Source of the DNA: an uncultured Flavobacteriaceae bacterium
GTDB lineage: Bacteria > Bacteroidota > Bacteroidia > Flavobacteriales > Flavobacteriaceae
NCBI GenBank assembly: GCA_947503105.1
Contig: CANNCM010000001.1
Location: forward strand, 540,221 to 604,220
DNA: 64,000 bases
Reading direction: 5' to 3'
This document shows, in pieces, positions 1 to 11,243 of this stretch. Below the pieces are notes generated by a model that was not told the DNA's origin, did not search any database, and saw only the letters and a list, made by a program, of their open reading frames with translations. The position numbers were made by a program, and so were the translations under genes. Every line of letters begins with the position of its first letter. The stretch's first letter is position 1.

Positions 1-1
1 C

Positions 2-808
2 AGACGAACACAAAATCAAAAAGGGCATATAACATTTTTAAAAAATCGCCTTAAAGCAGCAGTAGAAAATGAACAAAATTTCCTGAATCTTATTTACACT
101 TTAAGCCAATATAATTTAAAGCAAGAAGCATTTTCTACGGCTAAATTATTTTTAAAAAATCATCCAAAATCTCACATAGCCCATGTAGCACTCTATAAAT
201 TTTATTTGGATGATAAAGACTATGACAATGCAATTTCCTCAATGAAAATAGTGACAAGCAGCGCTATTTTAGAACCTCACTTGAAAGTGAAAGTGTTAAG
301 CGATTTTATGCAGTTTGTCCAAAAAAACCCAGAATATAAAGCGGTATTACTAGAAGTACAGCCTGCAGAATCTTTAGACACGTCTAACCGTTCAAATTTG
401 GAATGGGCTCGCTATTACCAAGAGCAAAATATGGAGGACAAAGCCTTGCAGTTTTTTGAAAAGGTATTGTCAGAACATCCAGAAAACCTATCGGTCATCA
501 AAACAGTTGCACAGCTTTATTTGAAAACAAAACAATACCAAAAGGCCATCGAATTTACAACAGATCAATTGGAATTATTTCCAACTCAACTTGAGTTGTA
601 TCTAGTTTTTGGGGGCTCTCAAATGGCATTACAACATTGGGATCGGGCTTTAGAACTCCTCGAAGTTGGATTAGACTATATTTTTGAAGAGAACGAAGTT
701 GCAGCACAGTATTACGATTTATTAGCCGAACTTTACAAAAAGCAAAACAATATTAAAAAATCAAAGGCGTTTAGCCATAAAGCCAAAGCAATACAATCGA
801 AGAAATGA
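2..808 (+). CDS. TPR-repeat protein, 5' end outside window
   Basis: Frame of the listed ORF is open back to base 2 (RRTQNQKGHITFLKNRLKAAVENEQ...); TPR-like repeats (ALQFFEKVLSEHPENLSVIKTVAQLYLKTKQYQKAIEF). Confidence 0.75.
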   Translation, partial: RRTQNQKGHITFLKNRLKAAVENEQNFLNLIYTLSQYNLKQEAFSTAKLFLKNHPKSHIAHVALYKFYLDDKDYDNAISSMKIVTSSAILEPHLKVKVLSDFMQFVQKNPEYKAVLLEVQPAESLDTSNRSNLEWARYYQEQNMEDKALQFFEKVLSEHPENLSVIKTVAQLYLKTKQYQKAIEFTTDQLELFPTQLELYLVFGGSQMALQHWDRALELLEVGLDYIFEENEVAAQYYDLLAELYKKQNNIKKSKAFSHKAKAIQSKK

Positions 809-1566
809 GAAAAGTTTTATTCTATCTAATAATAGGTTTCATCTTTAGTTGTAAGAGCACACAAACTATAGCTTCCAAATCGGCGCTTAATTCTAAATTA
901 AAGGCAAAACAAATTCTAAAAACCCACAACAAACAAAAGTCTGATTTTACGACTCTACAATCGCGATTAAAAATTGAACTCATAGAAGGTGCTAAGTCAC
1001 AGTCACATACTGTCACCTTGCGTATGGAGCGCAATCAAACCATTTGGATCAATGCGTTTTTGAATATGGTTCGCGTAAAAATCACACCAGAAAAAGTACA
1101 AATGTACAATAAGCTAGACCGCACTTATTTTGATGGTGATTTTGCCCTGATTAAGGATTTTTTGGGTGTAGAGCTCAACTTTTATCATATCGAAAATTTA
1201 CTTTTGGGCCATGCTATATTTAGCCACAAACCCAATGCTTTGAAAAGGCAACCGCATCCAAAATCTTATGCTCTTAGCCCCAAGCAACAAAACGTTTTAT
1301 TCGATGTATTGTATCTTATCAATCCGGGATATTTCAAATTGGATGGACAGAGTATTATTCAATTCAATCAAAATAGAAAATTGAATGTGGAGTACCAAAC
1401 ATATCAAGAGATAGATGAACAGGTATTTCCCCAAGAAGTGACCGTAAAAGTTGATGAAAATCAAAAGGAAACAATCTTGAAAATGAATTTAAAATCCGTA
1501 AGTTTGAATCAACCCTTGCGCTTTCCATATAAGCGGCCTACTGGATATAAACCGATAGAATTCTAA
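805..1566 (+). CDS. DUF4292-like lipoprotein
   Basis: Lipobox-like N-terminus (LIIGFIFSCKS); 4-bp overlap with upstream TPR gene; position upstream of an M23 peptidase as in other Flavobacteriia. Confidence 0.65.
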   Translation: MRKVLFYLIIGFIFSCKSTQTIASKSALNSKLKAKQILKTHNKQKSDFTTLQSRLKIELIEGAKSQSHTVTLRMERNQTIWINAFLNMVRVKITPEKVQMYNKLDRTYFDGDFALIKDFLGVELNFYHIENLLLGHAIFSHKPNALKRQPHPKSYALSPKQQNVLFDVLYLINPGYFKLDGQSIIQFNQNRKLNVEYQTYQEIDEQVFPQEVTVKVDENQKETILKMNLKSVSLNQPLRFPYKRPTGYKPIEF

Positions 1567-2795
1567 TGCACGATAAGACAAAATATTTAGCATTTATTTT
1601 CTTTACATTTTTGCTGTTCAGTCATTTTGGGGGTTATGCTCAAAGTAAAAGGCAATTACAGCTAGAAGAGCGTCGGCGTGAATTGCAACAAGAAATTAGA
1701 CAAATCACAAACCTATTGTTTGCTGGAAAGCAAGAGAAAAAATCGGTTGTGAGTGTTGTTGAAGATTTGAATTATAAAATTAGTGTTCGAAAAAATTTAA
1801 TTCGCATCACAAATCAGCAGGCCAATTTGTTGACACGAGAGATCAATGCCAATCAAAGTGAGATTTCTAAACGGCGAGACAAGTTGAAGATTTTGAAAGA
1901 CGATTATGCCAACATGATTTTAAAATCATACAAAAACAGAACGAACCAAAGTAAGCTTATGTTTCTGTTGTCATCTTCCAATTTTCAGCAAGCCTACAGA
2001 CGATTACAATACATAAAACAATATGCAGATTATCAAAAGCAGCAGGCAGAAATTATTAAAGAAGAAACAGAAAAATTACAAGTATTAAATAAGGATTTAT
2101 TGCGTCAAAAGAAGGATAAACAAATTCTTGTTGCTGAAAATAAATCGGCAAAAGCGGTTTTGGACAAAGAGCTAGAAGATCAACAATCGCTTATCAACTC
2201 AATTCAGAAAAATTTATCAAAATTTTCGGCACAAATTAAAACCAAACAAAAGGAGTCGAACCAGCTAGATAGAGAAATACAAAAGTTGATTCGAGAAGCC
2301 ATTGCTGCCTCTAATAAAAAAGCGGGGAAGTCTGTAAAATCTGCTACATTTTCTTTGACTCCAGAACAGAAACTTCTAGCTGCAAACTTTACATCAAACA
2401 AAGGAAAATTGCCTTGGCCAGTGGCCAAAGGCGTAGTGAAATTGCGGTTTGGCACGAATCCATCACCCATAGATCCAACCATTAAAATAAAAAGTAATGG
2501 TGTGCGTATTGCAACAAACAAAGGCGAGCAAGTTCGTGCTGTTTTTGAGGGAACTGTACAAGGAATAATGACCCCAAAAAACGGTAATAATGCCGTTATG
2601 ATTCGTCATGGAAATTATATCACAGTGTATAAAAATTTATCGAAATTCTATGTCAATAAAGGCGATAAAGTCAGTACAAAACAAGTGATTGGCGAGGTGA
2701 TTACAAGCAAGGCCTCAGGGGAAACCATTTTAAGTTTTGGGATCTATAAAGACAGTTCTATTCAGAACCCATCGCACTGGATTTATAAACTCTAG
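1566..2795 (+). CDS. EnvC-like murein hydrolase activator (coiled coil + M23 peptidase domain)
   Basis: Signal peptide, long coiled coil, C-terminal LytM-like domain (GVRIATNKGEQVRAVFEGTVQGI...VMIRHGNYITVYKNL). Confidence 0.85.
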   Translation: MHDKTKYLAFIFFTFLLFSHFGGYAQSKRQLQLEERRRELQQEIRQITNLLFAGKQEKKSVVSVVEDLNYKISVRKNLIRITNQQANLLTREINANQSEISKRRDKLKILKDDYANMILKSYKNRTNQSKLMFLLSSSNFQQAYRRLQYIKQYADYQKQQAEIIKEETEKLQVLNKDLLRQKKDKQILVAENKSAKAVLDKELEDQQSLINSIQKNLSKFSAQIKTKQKESNQLDREIQKLIREAIAASNKKAGKSVKSATFSLTPEQKLLAANFTSNKGKLPWPVAKGVVKLRFGTNPSPIDPTIKIKSNGVRIATNKGEQVRAVFEGTVQGIMTPKNGNNAVMIRHGNYITVYKNLSKFYVNKGDKVSTKQVIGEVITSKASGETILSFGIYKDSSIQNPSHWIYKL

Positions 2796-2799
2796 CGCA

Positions 2800-3315
2800 C
2801 TATTTTTTTTTAAAAAGAGCTTTGAGTTCGCTGGCATCACTGGCATTCATTTTCCCTGCCAATACTAAGCTCAACTGACGCCGTCTAAGTGCACCATCAA
2901 AACGCTGTTTCTCTTGTGAACTCTCTGGGATAAGTTCTGGAATTTGTACTGGTTTGCCATTTTCATCAACGGCTACAAATGTAAAAATTGCTTCATTGGC
3001 TTTTTTTGGAGCATTAAAATTATTGTCAGTGTACCACACATCTAAATATACCTCCATAGAACTTTTGAATGCTCGGGAGACTTTTGCTTCTATAGTGACA
3101 ATACTCCCTAGTGGTATGGCGTGATTAAATGCCACATGATTTACTGAAGCTGTTACGACAATACGTTCGGAATGGCGTTGTGCTGTAATGCTTGCTGCTC
3201 GATCCATACGCGCCAATAGCTCGCCTCCAAAAAGGGTGTGAATGGCGTTGGTTTCGCTTGGCAAAACCAAATCGGTAACTATAGTTTTTGAATCTGATGG
3301 ATGTTTTGTATTCAT
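2800..3315 (-). CDS. acyl-CoA thioesterase (hotdog fold)
   Basis: MNTKHPSDSKTIVTDLVLPSETNAIHTLFGGELLARMDRAASITAQRH; start assigned to the internal Met. Confidence 0.8.
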   Translation of the reverse strand: MNTKHPSDSKTIVTDLVLPSETNAIHTLFGGELLARMDRAASITAQRHSERIVVTASVNHVAFNHAIPLGSIVTIEAKVSRAFKSSMEVYLDVWYTDNNFNAPKKANEAIFTFVAVDENGKPVQIPELIPESSQEKQRFDGALRRRQLSLVLAGKMNASDASELKALFKKK

Positions 3316-3368
3316 TATAATTAATTCTATTTGGCAAAGGTACAATTATTAGCTTTTACTTTTTTTAT

Positions 3369-3527
3369 TCATTTTTTCTTTTGCTTTAAGATCATAATGA
3401 TACATAAACAACACCCAAATAATAAGATTCCAATGCTTTTTAATTTCAAATTGTTATTGTAAAAGTACATACATAAGTAGAGTGTTAATGAAAGGGTGAT
3501 CATTAACTTTACCAATAGTGTTTTCAT
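3369..3527 (-). CDS. small hydrophobic hypothetical protein
   Basis: MKTLLVKLMITLSLTLYLCMYF... with two hydrophobic segments; no family recognised. Confidence 0.35.
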   Translation of the reverse strand: MKTLLVKLMITLSLTLYLCMYFYNNNLKLKSIGILLFGCCLCIIMILKQKKK

Positions 3528-3685
3528 GTTGCGGTTGTAGATTTGAGGGTTAAAATCAAAAGTAATATCCAAAAATTAGTTGAAAAACTTCAAAGAAATG
3601 CACAAAAAATGCTCTACATTACATAGTATGCACTGATAATCATAAGATTAAGAAACGTATTTAAAATACTATAAAATGAAAGATT

Positions 3686-4624
3686 TTAAGGCAATGCCTT
3701 AATGAGCAACCAGGCTGAGGAATCTTGTGTTCGCTTGATTTTGTAGAGCGCACGTTGGGCGTCTTGTCGAGATTGGTAGCTATCGTATACAACTTGATGT
3801 AATCCATAGCGGTTTTGACCAATTTTTCGAGCATTGTATCCAAGGCGTTTCAGTTGACGTAACTTTCGGTCGCAGTTGGCCTCTATTCTAAAAGCACCTG
3901 CTACAATATGAAAATTTCCAGCAGATTTATTAACGTCTAAAGTGATGGTTGGTAAAGGCGAACTCACAACAAAAGTAGCTTCTTGAATTTTGGTGTCTAA
4001 AGCATTATTTGCTTCTTCTTGAGCCAAAATATTTTGCTGTTCGATGTGTTGCATATAGGCATTAGATCCAAAAAAACCACCAAGGCCAAGCATAACAACG
4101 GCCACAGCGGCGTATTTAAAAACAGATTGTGTATTTCGTTTTCTAGTAGATAATACAATCGGAATTTTATTTTCAATATCTTCAACGACTTTTAGGTGTG
4201 TATCTCTGGAAATTGCTGGAGATACAAATTGTGAAAGTCCGAAAGCTTCGGTCAAATAGTTTAAGCGATAAGACGGCTCGAAGAGTAATTGTCCATCTTT
4301 AGTATTTTGCAATTCGCCAATATTTTGCAATTCAACAGTTTCTTTATTCTCCAAACGTTGTTTAAGTGTTGCCACTTGTTTTGCAATTTTTGATAGTGCA
4401 TTTTCATAAGAAATATCTTCAATTTCTGAAATATGATTTGCAAGAACCCCATCATTGGATTGCAACTGTGCATTGAAAGACAAGCGTTTTTTTGGAGGGT
4501 AAAACGAATTTGTATTTTCATGAACTTCAGCAGAGATTTTATGCGCCAAAAATGCGCCAAAATCTGGTACCACCACACAGTCATAGCGGTAAAGAAGATT
4601 GCTTATGTAATAACTCAATTGCAT
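3686..4624 (-). CDS. HU-CCDC81-like and SPOR domain protein
   Basis: N-terminal HU-like segment (YISNLLYRYDCVVVPDFGAFLAHKISAE), TM segment, C-terminal SPOR (FHIVAGAFRIEANCDRKLRQLKRLGYNARKI). Confidence 0.75.
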   Translation of the reverse strand: MQLSYYISNLLYRYDCVVVPDFGAFLAHKISAEVHENTNSFYPPKKRLSFNAQLQSNDGVLANHISEIEDISYENALSKIAKQVATLKQRLENKETVELQNIGELQNTKDGQLLFEPSYRLNYLTEAFGLSQFVSPAISRDTHLKVVEDIENKIPIVLSTRKRNTQSVFKYAAVAVVMLGLGGFFGSNAYMQHIEQQNILAQEEANNALDTKIQEATFVVSSPLPTITLDVNKSAGNFHIVAGAFRIEANCDRKLRQLKRLGYNARKIGQNRYGLHQVVYDSYQSRQDAQRALYKIKRTQDSSAWLLIKALP

Positions 4625-4720
4625 AAACTCAAATGTATAAATTTTTTTTGAATTTCCCAGAGTCCAAAAGAAGAAGTTTCTTATCTAGTTTTTATATATT
4701 TACATGCAAATATCCCCCAA

Positions 4721-5821
4721 ATGAAACCTACAGAATTACACTTTGCGTTGGCTTTGCAAGCTGTTCCAAGTATTGGTGATATAACCGCCAAAAAACTTAT
4801 TCAGCACTGTGGCAGTCCAGAAGCGGTATTTAAATCCTCAAAACAAGCACTTCAATCTATAGACGGGATTGGCACTGTAATTATCAATGCTTTGTATCGC
4901 TCCGAGACGATGAACTTGGCAGAAAAAGAACTAGAATTTATTCAAAAAAATGATATTCAAGCATTTTATTTTAATGATGACAATTATCCATACCGCCTAA
5001 AGCATTGTATTGATGGCCCCATTGTTTTATTTCAAAAAGGCAATATCAAATGGGAGGGCTCGCCAGTCATCAGTATTGTAGGGACTCGAAAACTTACATC
5101 TTATGGCAAAAAGCAGTGCGAGAATTTAATTAAGGAGCTTTCTGTATTTAATCCTATAGTAGTTTCGGGTTTTGCCTATGGTGCAGATATTACGGCTCAC
5201 AAAGCGGCAATAGAGTTTAATTTGCAAACGGTTGGTTGTATGGCACAAGGGCTTCAGAAGACGTATCCTGCTGTGCATAAAAAATACCGTAAAGAGGTGG
5301 AGTCAAATGGCGGATTTGTCACAGATTTTTGGAGCACGGCCAAGTTTGATCCTTCAAATTTTATTCGGCGAAATAGACTAATTGCAGGCCTAAGTGAAGC
5401 GACTATTGTAATTGAATCAGGAGCAAAAGGAGGTAGTTTGGCAACGGCCTATTTTGCTTTGGATTATAACCGCGAAGTATTTGCCATTCCCGGACGCACA
5501 AATGATATTCAAAGCATGGGATGCAATACCTTAATTAAAACTAAAAATGCTCATTTGCTTTCTGTGCCAGCCGATGTACCCTATATTCTCAACTGGGATG
5601 TAGAGCTACAACCCAAACCCATTCAAAAAGCACTTTTTATTGATTTAGATTCAGATGAAAAAATAGTTTATGATTTTTTACAAAAACAAGGCAGAACCCT
5701 CTTAGATTTGATCGCATTAAACTGTAAAATGCCGACTTCCAAGGTGGCGTATGTGCTTTTAAATTTAGAGCTTAAAGGTGTAGTTCGTCCTTTGCCAGGA
5801 AAGGAATTCGAATTGATTTAG
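4721..5821 (+). CDS. dprA: DNA-processing protein DprA
   Basis: Rossmann core (SIVGTRKLTSYGKKQCENLI...VVSGFAYGADITAHKAA...PGRTNDIQSMGCNTLI). Confidence 0.92.
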   Translation: MKPTELHFALALQAVPSIGDITAKKLIQHCGSPEAVFKSSKQALQSIDGIGTVIINALYRSETMNLAEKELEFIQKNDIQAFYFNDDNYPYRLKHCIDGPIVLFQKGNIKWEGSPVISIVGTRKLTSYGKKQCENLIKELSVFNPIVVSGFAYGADITAHKAAIEFNLQTVGCMAQGLQKTYPAVHKKYRKEVESNGGFVTDFWSTAKFDPSNFIRRNRLIAGLSEATIVIESGAKGGSLATAYFALDYNREVFAIPGRTNDIQSMGCNTLIKTKNAHLLSVPADVPYILNWDVELQPKPIQKALFIDLDSDEKIVYDFLQKQGRTLLDLIALNCKMPTSKVAYVLLNLELKGVVRPLPGKEFELI

Positions 5822-6786
5822 TACCCTAATTTTTCACGAACACGAGCCAAAACAGTAGTGGCAACTGCACGTGCTTTTTGAGCTCCAAGAGCCAAGGCTT
5901 TTTCTACATCTTCGGGGTGAGTCATATAGTGATTGTAGCGTTTGCGCTCTTCTGAAAAGGTGTCACAAATCAATTCAAATAAAGCTTGTTTGGCATGACC
6001 GTAACCATAATTTCCAGCTTCATAATTTGATTTCATACTTTGTGTGTTTTCCTCTGATGCAAGAAGAGAGTAAATGGCAAAACAGTTGCAAGTTTTCCAG
6101 TCTTTAGGCGCTTCTAGTGGTGTACTATCTGTTTGAATTGACATGATTTGTTTGCGCAAAGCTTTATCATTTTGAAAAATATCGATGACATTATTTTTGC
6201 TTTTACTCATTTTTTGCCCATCTGCTCCAGGAATAAGTTTGGTCTGTTCTTGAATTTTAGCTTCTGGCAAAACAAAAGTGTCACCCATTTTGGCATGAAA
6301 TCTCGAAGCCACATCTCTGGTCATTTCAATGTGCTGCAATTGATCTTTCCCAACCGGGATGATATTGGCATCATACAACAAAATATCTGCTGCCATAAGC
6401 ATAGGATAGGTAAATAATCCTCCATTAACGTCTTCTAACCGGCTGGCTTTATCCTTAAAACTGTGCGCCAACTCTAATCTAGAAAAAGGGAAGAAACAGC
6501 TTAGGTACCATGCAAGTTCTGTGGCCTGAGGAACATCACTTTGTTTGTAAAAAACAGTTTTTTCGATATTTAATCCAAACGCAAGCCAAGTCGCCGCAGT
6601 AGAGAGAGTGTTTTGACGCAGAATTTCGGCGTTTTTAATTTGTGTTAATGAATGTAAATCGGCAATAAATAAAAATGAATCATTCTCACTTTCATTACTC
6701 ATTTCGATTGCAGGTAATATTGCGCCTAAAATATTTCCCAAATGTGGTGTTCCTGTACTTTGTACACCTGTTAAAATTCTGGCCAT
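5818..6786 (-). CDS. trpS: tryptophanyl-tRNA synthetase
   Basis: MARILTGVQSTGTPHLGNILGAI... and KMSKSKNN motif. Confidence 0.95.
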   Translation of the reverse strand: MARILTGVQSTGTPHLGNILGAILPAIEMSNESENDSFLFIADLHSLTQIKNAEILRQNTLSTAATWLAFGLNIEKTVFYKQSDVPQATELAWYLSCFFPFSRLELAHSFKDKASRLEDVNGGLFTYPMLMAADILLYDANIIPVGKDQLQHIEMTRDVASRFHAKMGDTFVLPEAKIQEQTKLIPGADGQKMSKSKNNVIDIFQNDKALRKQIMSIQTDSTPLEAPKDWKTCNCFAIYSLLASEENTQSMKSNYEAGNYGYGHAKQALFELICDTFSEERKRYNHYMTHPEDVEKALALGAQKARAVATTVLARVREKLGY

Positions 6787-6867
6787 GTGGCTGTAGTTTC
6801 TTTGATTTCTATACAAAGGTACTTTTTTTGAGCAAAAGGCTCAATATTTTTAGTAGTTTTGATATCG

Positions 6868-7602
6868 ATGAAGCTGATACAATACCCACTTTGGATATTC
6901 TATAGAGTTTGGTTCTATGTTTTAGTAGGGTTAACCATTGTTATTTTATTTCCTTTATTGCTCGTTTCAATTTTAAAATCTTCTTGGTACCCTTTCTTCT
7001 TTAAATTAGCGCGAATTTGGGCAAAGTGTATTCTGATAGGAATGGGGTTTTATTGGCGTGTAAAATGGACACAGAAACTTGAAAAAGGACAGAGCTATAT
7101 TTTTGTAGCCAATCATACTTCGATGACCGATATTATGTTGATGCTCGTCATTGTAAAAGATCATCCCTTTGTGTTTGTTGGAAAAAAAGAACTGGCACGT
7201 ATTCCTCTATTTGGCTTTTTCTACAAACGCACTTGTATTTTAGTTGATCGGAGCAACGCCAAAAGCAGGCAAGCTGTTTTCAAAAGTGCACAAAAGCGTA
7301 TAGAAAATGGGCTTAGCATTTGTATTTTTCCAGAGGGTGGGGTGCCCGATGAATCGGTGACCTTAGACCGCTTTAAAATGGGCGCATTTCGGTTGGCTTT
7401 AGACCATCAATTGCCTTTGGTTCCGATTTCTTTTCTTGATAATAAGAAACGATTGTCGTACACTTTTTTTAGTGGAAGTCCTGGAAAAATGAGAGCTGTT
7501 GGGCATTCCTTTTTTAACCCTGAAAATTATCAAAAGGAAAGCATAAAAAAAATGAGCAATGAAGTTTATAACCTATTGCTCAATTCTTTAGAAAGAAGTT
7601 AG
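6868..7602 (+). CDS. 1-acyl-sn-glycerol-3-phosphate acyltransferase (PlsC family)
   Basis: VANHTSMTDIMLM (HX4D) and FPEGGVPDE motif. Confidence 0.88.
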   Translation: MKLIQYPLWIFYRVWFYVLVGLTIVILFPLLLVSILKSSWYPFFFKLARIWAKCILIGMGFYWRVKWTQKLEKGQSYIFVANHTSMTDIMLMLVIVKDHPFVFVGKKELARIPLFGFFYKRTCILVDRSNAKSRQAVFKSAQKRIENGLSICIFPEGGVPDESVTLDRFKMGAFRLALDHQLPLVPISFLDNKKRLSYTFFSGSPGKMRAVGHSFFNPENYQKESIKKMSNEVYNLLLNSLERS

Positions 7603-7622
7603 AGTAAATAATAATTCAGCCC

Positions 7623-8630
7623 TTACTCGGATTCTCCTTTTATAGCCGTTTTGATTTTTTCCTCTAACTCATCCATAAGGTCTGGATTGTCTTTAATCAT
7701 TTGCTTTACAGCATCGCGACCTTGACCAAGTTTCGTTTCGTCATAACTAAACCAAGAACCACTTTTCTTTACAATATCAAAATCTACAGCAAGATCTAGT
7801 ACTTCTCCTACTTTGGACACCCCTTCACCGTACATGATGTCAAATTCTGCAAGTTTGAATGGAGGCGCAACTTTATTTTTGACAACTTTCACACGAGTTT
7901 TGTTCCCTCGAACAGTTCCGTCACTATCTTTAATTTGTGTAGATCGTCTGATATCCAGTCGGATAGAGGCATAAAATTTTAGAGCATTTCCACCCGTTGT
8001 TGTTTCAGGATTTCCAAACATGACCCCAATTTTTTCACGCAACTGATTAATGAAAATCATGGTACAATTCGTTTTACTGATAGATCCCGTAAGTTTTCTG
8101 AGTGCTTGAGACATTAATCGCGCATGAAGGCCCATTTTTGAGTCTCCCATTTCACCTTCTATTTCACTTTTTGGTGTAAGTGCTGCCACAGAGTCAATAA
8201 CAATCATGTCTATAGCGCCAGAACGAACAAGGTTGTCGGCAATTTCAAGAGCTTGCTCTCCATTGTCTGGCTGAGAGATGATGAGGTTGTCAATATCGAC
8301 ACCCAAATTTTGAGCATAAAAACGATCAAAAGCATGTTCTGCATCAATGAAGGCTGCAATGCCGCCCGCTTTTTGAGCTTCAGCAATAGCATGAAGTGTC
8401 AGCGTCGTTTTTCCAGAAGATTCTGGACCATAAATTTCTACAACACGACCTTTTGGATAGCCCCCTACACCCAATGCAAGATCTAATCCAAGAGAGCCCG
8501 AAGAAATCACATCTACATCGATGACTGGTGCATCACTCATTTTCATTACAGTGCCTTTCCCATAGGCTTTATCTAATTTGTCAAGCGTTAATTTTAAGGC
8601 TTTGAGTTTTGCTTCTTTTTCGTTGCTCAT
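7623..8630 (-). CDS. recA: recombinase A
   Basis: [62 protein letters not shown]. Confidence 0.97.
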   Translation of the reverse strand: MSNEKEAKLKALKLTLDKLDKAYGKGTVMKMSDAPVIDVDVISSGSLGLDLALGVGGYPKGRVVEIYGPESSGKTTLTLHAIAEAQKAGGIAAFIDAEHAFDRFYAQNLGVDIDNLIISQPDNGEQALEIADNLVRSGAIDMIVIDSVAALTPKSEIEGEMGDSKMGLHARLMSQALRKLTGSISKTNCTMIFINQLREKIGVMFGNPETTTGGNALKFYASIRLDIRRSTQIKDSDGTVRGNKTRVKVVKNKVAPPFKLAEFDIMYGEGVSKVGEVLDLAVDFDIVKKSGSWFSYDETKLGQGRDAVKQMIKDNPDLMDELEEKIKTAIKGESE

Positions 8631-8797
8631 CTTATAAATTTTTTAGGTTTGATATAGTCCTGCTAAAATACTATTTCTTTATAAAATCAACAGTAATAAA
8701 AAATGCTTTTTGTACAATTTTAACGTTCATCGGATTATTTTTTTTAAATCAACTGTGCCGATGAGATTGATTGATCATTTCAAATCATAAAAAATAG

Positions 8798-8805
8798 TAC
8801 ATTTG
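8798..8805 (+). promoter_or_regulatory. candidate Bacteroidota -7 element (TACATTTG) upstream of trhO
   Basis: Matches TAnnTTTG; located 37 nt before the ATG at 8842. Confidence 0.4.
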
Positions 8806-8841
8806 TAGCTCAAACATTCATGAACTTAAAACAAGTATAGC

Positions 8842-9936
8842 ATGCAACTGTACAACAACTTAAGCAATAATGAAAGAGCAGAACTTATAAAAAAAGCGGG
8901 CAAAGACCGCCTAACAATCTCTTTCTACAAGTATGCCAAAATAGGCAACCCTGAACTTCTCAGAAACCATTTATTTTTGTTCTGGAATGGAATTGATGTC
9001 CTTGGACGAATTTATGTCGCTCACGAAGGAATTAATGCACAATTATCTGTACCAGCCGAAAACTTTGGAGTTTTTAAAACGCATTTGGATACCATTTCAT
9101 TTCTAAAAAATGTCCGTCTTAATATTGCCATTGAGCAAGACATGTATTCGTTTTTGAAACTCAAAGTAAAAGTGCGAGACAAAATTGTGGCAGACGGGCT
9201 TAATGACGACACTTTTGATGTTACAGACATTGGAACCCATGTTGATGCGGTCAAATTTAATGCACTCATTGAAGACGAAACTACGGTTTTGGTCGATATG
9301 AGAAATCATTATGAAAGTGAAATTGGCCACTTCAAAAATGCAGTCACCCCCGATGTTGATACCTTTAGAGATTCTTTAGATTTGATAGAGGATCAGCTCA
9401 AAGAACACAAAGAAGACAAAAAGCTTGTCATGTACTGCACAGGAGGAATTCGTTGTGAAAAAGCAAGTGCTTATTACAAGCATAAAGGATTCAAAAATGT
9501 TTATCAGCTGGAGGGAGGAATTATTAATTACGCCCGACAAGTAAACGCATTAGGTTTAGAAAATAAGTTTTTGGGCAAAAACTTTGTTTTTGATCAAAGG
9601 CGTGCCGAAAAAATATCTGATGAAATTATTGCACAATGTCATCAATGTGGCGTCCCTGCCGATATTCATGTGAATTGTGCCAATGAAGCCTGTCATTTAC
9701 TTTTTATTCAGTGTGATTCATGCAAAGAAACTATGGAACACTGTTGTTCCACACAATGTATGGAAATCCATCGTTTGCCTTACGAAGAGCAAAAAGCACT
9801 ACGAAAAGGGCAAGGCAACAGCAACGATATTTTTAAAAAAGGAAGAGCAGACCATTTGCCCTATAAAAAAGACCTTAGAAATATTTTTGAAACACTCAAA
9901 AAGACCTCAAAACCTCATGCAGATTCATCTTTGTAA
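8842..9936 (+). CDS. trhO: rhodanese-family tRNA uridine hydroxylase TrhO/YceA-like
   Basis: Rhodanese loop VMYCTGGIRCEKASAYYKHKGFKNVYQLEGGIINYARQ; C-terminal Cys-rich segment. Confidence 0.85.
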   Translation: MQLYNNLSNNERAELIKKAGKDRLTISFYKYAKIGNPELLRNHLFLFWNGIDVLGRIYVAHEGINAQLSVPAENFGVFKTHLDTISFLKNVRLNIAIEQDMYSFLKLKVKVRDKIVADGLNDDTFDVTDIGTHVDAVKFNALIEDETTVLVDMRNHYESEIGHFKNAVTPDVDTFRDSLDLIEDQLKEHKEDKKLVMYCTGGIRCEKASAYYKHKGFKNVYQLEGGIINYARQVNALGLENKFLGKNFVFDQRRAEKISDEIIAQCHQCGVPADIHVNCANEACHLLFIQCDSCKETMEHCCSTQCMEIHRLPYEEQKALRKGQGNSNDIFKKGRADHLPYKKDLRNIFETLKKTSKPHADSSL

Positions 9937-10037
9937 AAACCAATTTTTTTTAAGTTCTTAAATACGCTATATTTACCTATAAAAATTAGTTACAAATAAC
10001 GGCCTGTGTACTACACAAGCCAATTCAAGATAAATGT

Positions 10038-11243
10038 ATGGGGTGTGCAAGTTGTGCAACAAATAAAAGTGGTCAGCCAAAAGGATGTAAAAATAATGGA
10101 ACTTGTGGTACAGATTCGTGCAACAAATTGACTGTTTTTGACTGGCTTTCCAACATGAGCTTACCCAATGATGCCAAACCGTTCAATTGGGTAGAAGTCC
10201 GTTTTAAAAATGGGCGTAAGCACTACTATGAAAACACCGAAAATCTTACACTAAGTATAGGAGACATAGTAGCAACTCAAGCCGATTCTGGTCACGATAT
10301 TGGCATGGTAACTCTTACAGGAGAGTTAGTGAAAGTGCAGATGAAACGCAAGAAAATTTCAGAGGCGCCAGAGAAAAAGTTAAAAATTTATCGTAAAGCT
10401 TCTCAAAGAGACATCGATATATGGGTAGAGTCGAGAGACAAAGAAGAAGCAATGCAAGTCAAAGCGCGCCAATATGCAATAGATTTAAGGCTCAATATGA
10501 AAATTTCGGATATTGAATTTCAGGGCGACGGCAGCAAAGCAACATTTTACTACACAGCCGATGAGCGTGTCGATTTTAGAGAGCTCATTAAGTTATATGC
10601 AAGAGAATTTAGAATTCGCATAGAAATGAAACAAGTTGGATTGCGTCAAGAAGCGGCTCGGCTTGGAGGTATTGGATCCTGTGGTCGCGAATTGTGCTGT
10701 TCTACTTGGTTGACAGATTTCAGATCGGTAAGCACCTCTGCAGCACGCTACCAGCAATTATCTTTAAATCCATTAAAATTGGCAGGCCAGTGCGGAAAAC
10801 TTAAGTGCTGCTTAAATTATGAATTAGACGCCTATTTGGACGCTTTAAAAGCGTTTCCAAAAACAAGCATCAAACTCAAAACAGAAAAAGGCATAGCCGT
10901 ATGTCAAAAAACAGATATTTTCAAAGGCATAATGTGGTATGCCTATGAAGGTGAATGGATGAATTGGTTCAAGTTAACAACAGTACAATCCAACGCTATT
11001 ATTGCATTGAACAAGGCAGGCAAGAAAGCCACGAGTTTAGAAGACTATGCCGACGAACTTTCTGCAACAACAGATACTAAAATTGACTTTGAAAACGTTG
11101 TTGGACAAGACAGTTTAACGCGTTTTGACAAGCCAAAAAGACATAAAAGGCAAAGGAACAACAAACGAAAAAACAATCGAAAACCCCGAAATGATCACAA
11201 CCAAAGAAATAAAAGACCTAAAACTCAAAAAAATGCAAACTAG
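10038..11243 (+). CDS. PSP1/RicT-like regulatory iron-sulfur protein
   Basis: PSP1 core RQEAARLGGIGSCGRELCCSTWLTDF...LAGQCGKLKCCLNYELDAY; Cys-rich N-terminus. Confidence 0.85.
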   Translation: MGCASCATNKSGQPKGCKNNGTCGTDSCNKLTVFDWLSNMSLPNDAKPFNWVEVRFKNGRKHYYENTENLTLSIGDIVATQADSGHDIGMVTLTGELVKVQMKRKKISEAPEKKLKIYRKASQRDIDIWVESRDKEEAMQVKARQYAIDLRLNMKISDIEFQGDGSKATFYYTADERVDFRELIKLYAREFRIRIEMKQVGLRQEAARLGGIGSCGRELCCSTWLTDFRSVSTSAARYQQLSLNPLKLAGQCGKLKCCLNYELDAYLDALKAFPKTSIKLKTEKGIAVCQKTDIFKGIMWYAYEGEWMNWFKLTTVQSNAIIALNKAGKKATSLEDYADELSATTDTKIDFENVVGQDSLTRFDKPKRHKRQRNNKRKNNRKPRNDHNQRNKRPKTQKNAN